This document shows, piece by piece, positions 33,053-39,434 of a DNA stretch of 41,696 nt. The position numbers and the translations under genes were made by a program. Location: positions 5,950-47,645 of the forward strand of contig JAGNDO010000038.1 of NCBI GenBank assembly GCA_018003515.1. The letters are read 5' to 3'. Under the pieces are notes generated by a model. It was not told where the DNA came from. It was given only the letters and a program-made list of their open reading frames with translations, and ran no database searches. The stretch is from Caldilineaceae bacterium. GTDB taxonomy: Bacteria > Chloroflexota > Anaerolineae > Caldilineales > Caldilineaceae. Position 1 is the first letter of the stretch. Every line of letters begins with the position of its first letter.

Positions 33053-33814
33053 CTACACAAACCACGCGCCACCGTTGATCTCCGCCACCTGGCCGGTGAT
33101 CCACGCCCCCAGATCGGAGACGAAGTAGAGGACGGCCCCGGCCACATCTGCGGGGACGCCCGCCCGCTTGAGGGGGATGCCGGCCACGATGCCCTCGTAC
33201 TTCTCCAGCCCGGTGAAGGTCTCGTGGAAGGGGGTTTCGGCGATGAAGCCGGGGGCCATTGCGTTGACCGTGATGCCCTTGGGGGCCAATTCCTTGGCCA
33301 ACCCCCGGGTCAGACCGATCACCCCAGCCTTGCTGGCCGCATAAGGGACCGTGCCGTTGCCGCCACCGTTGCGCCCGGCCAAGGAGGACATGTTGACGAT
33401 GCGCCCGCCCTGGGGCATAAAGGGCAACACGGCCCGGGTGACGTAAAAAGCGCTGGACAGGTTGACGTCGATCACCTGGTGCCAGTGGGCGTCGTCCATC
33501 TCCAAGATCGACACCCGGCCGATCAGGTGGCCGGCGTTGTTGACCAAAATATCGATCTTGCCATCCAAGGCGGCGGCGGCTTGGGCCACCACCTGGTTGA
33601 CCTGGGCGCTTTCTGTGGCGTTGAGGTGGAGGGCTTGGGCCCTTCCGCCCGCCTCCAAAATACGCTCCACGGTAGCCTGGGCCGCGGCCTGGTTTGAATA
33701 ATAGGTCAAGACCACATTGACCCCGCACGCGGCCAGGGCTTCGGAGATTCCCGCCCCGATGCCGATGTTGCCGCCGGTGATAAGGGCGCTCTTGCCGGAT
33801 AGATTGATCTGCAT
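33053..33814 (-). CDS. Short-chain dehydrogenase/reductase, KduD/DEH-reductase candidate
   Basis: This 253-residue classical SDR has the coenzyme loop TGGNIGIG (13-20), NNAGHL, catalytic Ser in NMSSLAG, YAASK (Tyr and Lys), and the C-terminal DLGAWITGQVAEINGGAWFV. In uronate loci an SDR of this size reduces the 4-deoxy keto-uronate (DKI or DEH) to KDG. No KduI isomerase is in the window, which favours direct DEH reduction if the polymer is alginate-like; this is inference. The start at 33814 has GGGAAG upstream, and it follows the LacI regulator gene by 54 bp. Confidence 0.88.
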   Translation of the reverse strand: MQINLSGKSALITGGNIGIGAGISEALAACGVNVVLTYYSNQAAAQATVERILEAGGRAQALHLNATESAQVNQVVAQAAAALDGKIDILVNNAGHLIGRVSILEMDDAHWHQVIDVNLSSAFYVTRAVLPFMPQGGRIVNMSSLAGRNGGGNGTVPYAASKAGVIGLTRGLAKELAPKGITVNAMAPGFIAETPFHETFTGLEKYEGIVAGIPLKRAGVPADVAGAVLYFVSDLGAWITGQVAEINGGAWFV

Positions 33815-33868
33815 GGTGTCTTCCCTTTCGTGTTCCTGCTGAGGCAGTTGGATAGCTGTTCTATTTTG

Positions 33869-34924
33869 TTAACTTGGACAAGGACCGGTGGACCCCCGCA
33901 CCATGAGCCGGGGGGAGAGGGTGATATGGCCGGGTTCTGCGGTGGAGGCGTCCTCCAGATGGCCGAGCAGTCGCTCCACGGCCAGACGGGCGATGTCGCC
34001 CATGGGCTGGCGGATGGTGGTCAAGGGCGGCTCGACCACCCGACTGAGCATAATGTCATCGAAACCCACCACAGAGAGATCCTGGGGGATGCGCTGGCTC
34101 AAGTCCCTGGCCCCGGCGTAGGCCCCAAAGGCGTACATATCGTTGATGGCAAAGATGGCCGTGGGCGGGCCGGCCAGACTGAGCAAATCGTGTGTCCCCT
34201 GCTGGCCCAACTCCACGGCATCCGCATCGCCGTAAGAAGTCGATTCGGTCCCCTGCCAGACCAATTGGGCATCATAGGCAATCCCCGCCTCCACCAGGGC
34301 ACTCCTATACCCGGCCAAGCGATCCAACCGGCTGACCGTGCGGATGGGACCGGAAAGAAAACCGATGCGCCGATGGCCCAGGGCCAGCAGATGTTTGGTG
34401 GCCAGCCGGGCGGCCTGCACGTTGTCCACACCAATGCTGTCGATGGCAACCCGATCCTCGTCCTGGCTGGGGCCTTCAAAGGCCACCACATGCATGCCCC
34501 GCTGGATCAAGTCGTGCAGATGGGTGAAGGCCACCAGGGACGAGCCAAAAATAATGCCCCGCACCCCATAGCCCCACAACTCCTCGGCATACGTGCGCTC
34601 CCGCTCCGGGTCCCGGTCACTGTTGCCCAACAGAACCTGATAGCCCCGGGCCAGGGCCGCCTTCTCCACCTCCCGGGCAAAGAGACCATAAAAGGGATTG
34701 GCCACGGAGGGCACAATCAGCCCCAAGATGGAGGATTGGCCGGTCTTGAGCTGGCGGGCGGCCTGGTTGGGGGTGTAGCCGAGATGGTCGATGGCCTCCA
34801 CAATCCGCTGCCGGGTACTGACACGCATGCGCTCATCCCGCCCGTTGAGCAAGTTGGAAACCGTGCTGACCGACACTTCGGCCAGCTTGGCAACATCGGT
34901 GATGGTGGCATTGCCGTTGGGCAT
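33869..34924 (-). CDS. LacI-family transcriptional regulator of the uronate operon
   Basis: This 351-residue repressor has the LacI HTH (TITDVAKLAEVSVSTVSNLLNG), hinge (TPNQAARQLKTGQSSILGLIVP) and periplasmic-binding-like sensor domain (FEGPSQDEDRVAIDSIGVDN, GFDDIMLSRVVEPPLTTIRQP). The residues for minor-groove hinge insertion are present. It is the first gene of the 22-kb operon and two identical palindromic sites lie upstream, so it probably represses its own operon until an uronate or KDG-type sugar binds. The start at 34924 has AGAAGG upstream. Confidence 0.93.
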   Translation of the reverse strand: MPNGNATITDVAKLAEVSVSTVSNLLNGRDERMRVSTRQRIVEAIDHLGYTPNQAARQLKTGQSSILGLIVPSVANPFYGLFAREVEKAALARGYQVLLGNSDRDPERERTYAEELWGYGVRGIIFGSSLVAFTHLHDLIQRGMHVVAFEGPSQDEDRVAIDSIGVDNVQAARLATKHLLALGHRRIGFLSGPIRTVSRLDRLAGYRSALVEAGIAYDAQLVWQGTESTSYGDADAVELGQQGTHDLLSLAGPPTAIFAINDMYAFGAYAGARDLSQRIPQDLSVVGFDDIMLSRVVEPPLTTIRQPMGDIARLAVERLLGHLEDASTAEPGHITLSPRLMVRGSTGPCPS

Positions 34925-34970
34925 GACAGGCCTTCTGCAAGTGTGGGAAGTGGGGAATTCTGAAATCGTA

Positions 34971-34986
34971 TGTATCGTTACACTAA
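34971..34986. promoter_or_regulatory. LacI-type operator O1
   Basis: On the plus strand TGTATCGTTACACTAA. The core TGTATCGTTACA has the central CG and near-dyad symmetry of LacI-family sites. It lies 47 bp upstream of the regulator start. It lies between TTGATT and TACGAT on the minus strand, so a bound repressor would block a promoter there. Confidence 0.7.
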
Positions 34987-35182
34987 AAAATCAAAAGTCT
35001 GATCCAGCTGCTGTCTTGCAAAAAGGCGACACGGCTTCAGTTGAGAGACAAAAAGGACAAATCAGACGTGGGAGAAACCCAATAAACGGGAGAAGAGACC
35101 GGCAATTATCCAAATATGAGCGGATTCACTGGAATGGCTGACTGAGCGGCTTGGTAGGTATCAATTTTGGGTTGCGATTAGG

Positions 35183-35198
35183 TGTATCGTTACACTAA
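35183..35198. promoter_or_regulatory. LacI-type operator O2
   Basis: An exact second copy of the 16-bp O1 sequence, 212 bp away in the same orientation (about 20 helical turns). With its flanking G and C it makes GTGTATCGTTACAC, a dyad with one mismatched pair. The identity of both copies in an otherwise unremarkable gap argues strongly for function, and the spacing allows DNA looping. Confidence 0.7.
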
Positions 35199-35220
35199 CA
35201 CGGTTTTTGCACTTTGTCAA
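35192..35220 (-). promoter_or_regulatory. Candidate promoter overlapping O2
   Basis: On the minus strand TTGACA (35220-35215), a 17-bp spacer and TAGTGT (35197-35192) form a promoter with a perfect -35 and a poor -10 box (3/6). The -10 box lies inside O2, as in repressed LacI-family promoters. Confidence 0.5.
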
Positions 35221-35408
35221 TACCCAATTTTTGAAATTCTCAAAAGTCATTGACATGCTGACTGCACCGGGGAGGGAAGTTGAAGGCATAGAACGCCAAT
35301 AGAACGCTGGTTTTGCAACAATAACGGCGGTGGGTTCTCCGGCAAGGTCGATGCCAAACTGGGGTTGTTGGGCTGGTTGGTCTTGCTGACCCACACAAAT
35401 CGTCATCG

Positions 35409-35521
35409 TTCACCCCCCTCTGCCCCGTTCGGCTGAGTTCACGTCGAAGCCCGGCCCCCAATTCTGGGGAGGTCGTGAACAGCTCCCCCCAAAATTGGGG
35501 GGCCAGGGGGGCGGGGGTGAA
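35409..35521. repeat. Nested G+C-rich inverted repeat before the small gene
   Basis: The inner hairpin is 35456-35502: CCCCAATTCTGGGGAG pairs with a CTCCCCCC-AAAATTGGGG arm, and 35485-35502 is itself a palindrome (CCCCCC to GGGGGG). The outer arms TTCACCCCC (35409) and GGGGGTGAA (35513-35521) pair as well. It should fold strongly in the leader RNA. Confidence 0.6.
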
Positions 35522-35568
35522 TGATTTCCACAAATCAGACCCGCCCCCGCAGCGAACGGGAGACCCAC

Positions 35569-35805
35569 ATGAGCAACGACACCAACCTCCAGCCGCAGGA
35601 AGGCATGCAGCCCCGCTCCCAGTTGTTCACCCTGCGCCTGTGGCGGGACACGGGGCAGCCCCAAACCGCCATCCCCTACATCCAAGTCCGCCATGTGCTG
35701 ACCGGCGAGACCCGCTACTATAGCGCCTGGCCGCCGCTGATCGACTACCTGATCAACAAGCTTGATGCCTTTCACTATCCCCAAGAACCCTCAGAAGCGC
35801 CGTAG
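35569..35805 (+). CDS. Small GE-R-Y family protein, function unknown
   Basis: This 78-residue protein has the core FTLRLWRD, then IQVRHVLTGETRYYSAWPPLIDYLINKL. It is the same type as the protein at 7043-7273: a beta hairpin, GE-R-Y/F, and a leucine-rich helix. The function is unknown to me. The start at 35569 has CGGGAG upstream; an ATG at 35521 is rejected because it lies in the hairpin arm and lacks a good Shine-Dalgarno. It precedes the large secreted protein gene by 58 bp and they are probably co-transcribed, as the other copy is with its own secreted neighbour. Confidence 0.7.
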   Translation: MSNDTNLQPQEGMQPRSQLFTLRLWRDTGQPQTAIPYIQVRHVLTGETRYYSAWPPLIDYLINKLDAFHYPQEPSEAP

Positions 35806-35863
35806 GCGCAAAAATGTCGTTTGTCCCTGTGTTGTTGTGTTTTCCCCAAAAGGAGGAACTCGC

Positions 35864-38800
35864 ATGACTCGCATTTCGCATTGGTTCAAGATTGTGTTCG
35901 TGTTTGCTTTGCTTTTTGTGTCTGTGTGCGGCATGCCCGTGGCCCAGGCCGCCCCGTTTGCGGATGAAGACATGGAGGCCCAGATCGCCAACGCCATGAG
36001 CGCTGCCCCCATGGCCATTTCTCATGATGCCACCATCCTGGGCTGGGACGAGGAGGGCATGCCTACGGTTGTGTTGCAGGAGGGCAGCAACGGCTGGACC
36101 TGTATGGCCGATTGGCCGGATTCCCCGACCGACGACCCCCAGTGCAGCGACCCCATCTGGACCGCGTTCATGGATGCCTATGCGGCCGGTGAAGAGCCGG
36201 TGATCGACGGCATGGGCATCTCCTACATGCTCCAAGGCGGGGCCGACCCGTCGGCCAGCGACCCCTTCGCCCCCCTCCCGGACAACGCCGAGGCGTGGGT
36301 CATCTCGCCCCCCCACCTCATGTTTCTGATGCCCGAAGGCTTCGACGCCGATTTCTACGCCACCACGCCCAGCGCCAGCGTTCCTTATATCATGTGGGAT
36401 GGCACGCCCTACGAGCATCTGATGGTGCCCGTGGTGGCGATCACCGCCGAGGAGATGGGGGAGGCCAGCGGGGAGATGGCGAGCGCCATGAGTGCGGCCC
36501 CGGCAGAGATTGCCCTGAACGCCACCATCATGGGCAATTCGGAGACGGCCGGCGACCCCATGATTGTGCTGCAAGAGGGCACCAACGGCTGGATCTGCTA
36601 TCCCGACGGGATTGGCTCGCCCGGCAATGACCCGGCCTGCCAGGACCCGGACTTTGATGCCGGGTTTGCCAACGCCGCCACCACCGCGGTCCCCGGTCTG
36701 CGCATAGGCTACATGCTCCAAGGCGGCTCGGACCCTAGCAACACGGACCCCACCCTCTCGGCACCCGCCGAAGGCGAGGAGTGGGTCTCCTCTCCGGCCC
36801 ATGTCATGGTGATGGTTCCCGGCGGCTTTGATGTGGACTACTTCTCCACCGACCACATGGCCGGCTATCCGTACATCATGTTCGCCGGCACCGACTTCGA
36901 ACACATGATGATCCCCGTGGCCGACATGCCAGAGATGGACATGGCCGCGGCCCACGCAGCCGAGATCGAGCAGATGAAGGCAGAAGCCATAGAGATGGAA
37001 TTGCTTACCTTTGACCTGATGATTGTGGCTGACTGGGATGGCTATGCGGCTGTCACCCACCCCGACTTCTACCAGTTCGGCACAGACGGCGCGTACATTG
37101 AGCGGGACGACGCCTTGGCCGGTCTTGCAGATCCTATGCTCGTTGTACACGCGCCCAATCTGGGTGAGATGCGGGTGCAAGTAGTCGCTCCCAACGCGTA
37201 TATGGTCACCTACCAACTCACTTTCAACGGCTCCTACGATGGCTTCGAGTTCAGAAATCCCCGGACTGTTGCCTCCTTGTGGGTGAAGGATGACGGCGAA
37301 TGGCAGAATCTGTTCCTAGTGGACCAGCTACGCACCGCGCCGTTTGTGGAAACCACAGCTTCGCGCATCGCCAACGCCGAGCGGGCAGGCACGAGCGCGG
37401 TTGCCCAGGACGCCACGATTCTGGACTGGGACGAAGACGGCAGCCCGACGGTCGTCCTGCGCGAGGGTACGAACGGCTGGACCTGTATCACCGACTGGCC
37501 GGTCTCGCCGGGGAATGATCCCCAATGCAACGATGCAAATTGGCAGAAGTGGAGCGAAGCCTTCGGGGCAGGCGATGAGCCGGAGATCACAGGCGTAGGC
37601 ATTTCCTATATGCTGGCCGGCGGCTCGGACCCCTCCAACACGGATCCAATGGCCATGTCACCCGCGGAAGGCGAAGAGTGGGTCAGCACCCCGCCCCATG
37701 TGATGCTCCTCTTCCCCGACGGCTTCGATGCCGAGTATTTCTCCACGGAGCCCAAGCAGGACGAGCCCTACATCATGTGGGATGGCACGCCCTACGAGCA
37801 TCTGATGATCCCCGTTGTGGCCATCACCGCCGAAGAGATGGGTGATGTGAGCGACGACATGCGCAGCGCAATGAGTTCCTCCCCAGCCAGCATTGCCCAG
37901 AACGCCACGATTATGGGCAACCCGGAAAAAGAGGGCGACCCCATGGTTGTGCTCCAAGAGGGCACGAACGGATGGGTCTGCTATCCCGACCGGGCCGTCT
38001 CGCCGGGGGATGATCCCTCCTGCAACGACCCCATCATGGAGGCGGGTTTTGCCAGCGGCGCCACCCGTGACGTGCCTGGCCCGGGCCTGGGCTACATGCT
38101 GGCTGGCGGCAGCGACGAGAGCAACACAGACCCCACAGCCAGCGGTCCCGCCGACGGGGAAGAGTGGGTCACCACCCCGGCCCACCTCATGCTGATGGTG
38201 CCCGGTGGCTTTGACGCTGACTACTTCACTACCGATCACATGTCCGGCTACCCGTACATCATGTTTGCTGGCACCGACTATGAACATATGATGATCCCCG
38301 TGGCCGACATGCCGGAGATGGAGATGGAAGATGCACGGATAATGATTCCTAACGGCTTCCAGCCGGAAGGAATCGCTGTCGGTCAAGGTGGGATGGCCTA
38401 CGTAAGTTCGGTTGGCTCTGGGGCCATCTACAAAGTCAACCTGGCGACGGGCGAAGGCAGCTTCTTTGTCGAACCCCAGAAGACACAGAAAGCGTTAGGG
38501 ATGGTCTACGATCAGCGCACCGACCTGCTCTATGTGGCAGGTCACAGCTCTGGTAATGGGATGGTCTTCAATGGGTTGACCGGCGAATTGGTGGCGAATG
38601 TCCAATTCACCACTGACCCCGATGGATTGGTCAACGACGTGGCCCTGGCCGATGACGTCGTCTACTTTACCGATTCCAATCTGCCCCTCGTTTATCGCCT
38701 GCCTCTGACAGCAGAGAGCCATCAGCCCGACCCCTCGGCCAGCCAGACTATCTCGCTGACCGGCGAATTTGAACATCTGTCAGGGGGCATCAACGGCAAC

Positions 38801-39172
38801 GGCATCGTCGCCACGGCGGATGGTGCGACGCTGATTATCGCCCATACCGACCTGGGCAAACTCTATACGGTGGATGCGGCCAGCGGAGCGGCCACGGAGT
38901 TGGCCCTGGACGGGGAGGTGGAGATTTATCACGACGGTCTGGTTCTGGCTGGTGATACACTCTATATCGTCAACTACAACGACAAAATCTACGAGATCGC
39001 ACTTGCGCCCGACTGGATGTCCGGCACACTCGTACGCACCGTCACCGATCCAATGCTGGAAGCCCCGGCCACGGCTGCCATCTACGACGATGCGCTCTAT
39101 GTGGTCAACGCCCGCTGGGACGCCGAGCAGACGCCGGATACGGAGTTCTGGCTGATCCAACTCAAACGGTAG
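35864..39172 (+). CDS. Secreted A-B-NTF2-A-B-propeller repeat protein
   Basis: This 1102-residue exported protein starts at 35864 behind a strong AAAGGAGGAA Shine-Dalgarno; a longer reading from 35762 is rejected. After a signal peptide (about 1-32, ending AQA) come four copies of a 130-150-residue domain, at about 52-190, 210-354, 502-650 and 668-815. Each has a VVL(Q/R)EG-NGW(T/I/V)C core, SYML-GG, and YEH(L/M)M-PV end. Copies 1 and 3 are one type (GWDE-G and DWDEDG start), copies 2 and 4 another (MGN-GDP start). An NTF2/SnoaL-like domain lies at about 366-490, and an NHL/SMP-30-like propeller fills 826-1102. Single copies of this domain are known to me as uncharacterised proteins in marine and Chloroflexota sequences. 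Ligand and role are unknown. Confidence 0.85.
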   Translation: MTRISHWFKIVFVFALLFVSVCGMPVAQAAPFADEDMEAQIANAMSAAPMAISHDATILGWDEEGMPTVVLQEGSNGWTCMADWPDSPTDDPQCSDPIWTAFMDAYAAGEEPVIDGMGISYMLQGGADPSASDPFAPLPDNAEAWVISPPHLMFLMPEGFDADFYATTPSASVPYIMWDGTPYEHLMVPVVAITAEEMGEASGEMASAMSAAPAEIALNATIMGNSETAGDPMIVLQEGTNGWICYPDGIGSPGNDPACQDPDFDAGFANAATTAVPGLRIGYMLQGGSDPSNTDPTLSAPAEGEEWVSSPAHVMVMVPGGFDVDYFSTDHMAGYPYIMFAGTDFEHMMIPVADMPEMDMAAAHAAEIEQMKAEAIEMELLTFDLMIVADWDGYAAVTHPDFYQFGTDGAYIERDDALAGLADPMLVVHAPNLGEMRVQVVAPNAYMVTYQLTFNGSYDGFEFRNPRTVASLWVKDDGEWQNLFLVDQLRTAPFVETTASRIANAERAGTSAVAQDATILDWDEDGSPTVVLREGTNGWTCITDWPVSPGNDPQCNDANWQKWSEAFGAGDEPEITGVGISYMLAGGSDPSNTDPMAMSPAEGEEWVSTPPHVMLLFPDGFDAEYFSTEPKQDEPYIMWDGTPYEHLMIPVVAITAEEMGDVSDDMRSAMSSSPASIAQNATIMGNPEKEGDPMVVLQEGTNGWVCYPDRAVSPGDDPSCNDPIMEAGFASGATRDVPGPGLGYMLAGGSDESNTDPTASGPADGEEWVTTPAHLMLMVPGGFDADYFTTDHMSGYPYIMFAGTDYEHMMIPVADMPEMEMEDARIMIPNGFQPEGIAVGQGGMAYVSSVGSGAIYKVNLATGEGSFFVEPQKTQKALGMVYDQRTDLLYVAGHSSGNGMVFNGLTGELVANVQFTTDPDGLVNDVALADDVVYFTDSNLPLVYRLPLTAESHQPDPSASQTISLTGEFEHLSGGINGNGIVATADGATLIIAHTDLGKLYTVDAASGAATELALDGEVEIYHDGLVLAGDTLYIVNYNDKIYEIALAPDWMSGTLVRTVTDPMLEAPATAAIYDDALYVVNARWDAEQTPDTEFWLIQLKR

Positions 39173-39191
39173 TTCGTGACCACGGTAACAA

Positions 39192-39245
39192 AGAGGAAAA
39201 GAAACGAGTGCAACCCCGCGGGGTTGCACTCGTTTCTTTTCCTCT
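39192..39245. terminator. Perfect 54-bp palindromic terminator
   Basis: Each 27-bp arm (AGAGGAAAAGAAACGAGTGC then AACCCCG) is perfectly complementary, with no loop. It starts 20 bp past the stop of the secreted protein gene. T runs on the right side of the stem (TTTCTTTTCC) could act in termination. Similar over-long perfect stems end other genes in this window. Confidence 0.8.
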
Positions 39246-39276
39246 ACTTTGCGCAAAACCCGACAAAAAATACTGT

Positions 39277-39306
39277 TTTACATAGTCACTCTACTTGTGC
39301 TACACT
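39277..39306 (+). promoter_or_regulatory. Candidate promoter of the BTAD-AAA gene
   Basis: TTTACA (39277-39282), an 18-bp spacer and TACACT (39301-39306) give 5/6 and 4/6 matches. It would leave a leader of about 120 nt. No SARP-type repeats are seen here. Confidence 0.4.
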
Positions 39307-39434
39307 TCCGCCTGACCAACTCTCTTCGTAAACTATATCGCAGCACTCCATCGTATACGAACAACCTGTCAGCCGTCCGGGTCGACCGCCAGGTTGCCGA
39401 CACTCCCGATCCCTGTTTGGGGTGGGCCACGCCC

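Larger units (their letters stand above)
34925..35568. other. 644-bp intergenic region between LacI and the small gene
   Basis: I see no convincing gene in this gap. It holds the two LacI-type operators, a TTGACA -35 box on the minus strand and, at its right end, a nested G+C-rich inverted repeat. Two candidate frames (35161-35406 and 35240-35533, minus strand) are unlike known proteins and are considered noise. Nearly all transcription starts for the left operon and the right genes must lie here. Confidence 0.6.

Noticed and set aside
35161..35533. Two overlapping minus-strand frames in the LacI upstream gap
   Set aside because: They have no Shine-Dalgarno that fits, no recognisable domain, and one covers the operator and the other the hairpin region.
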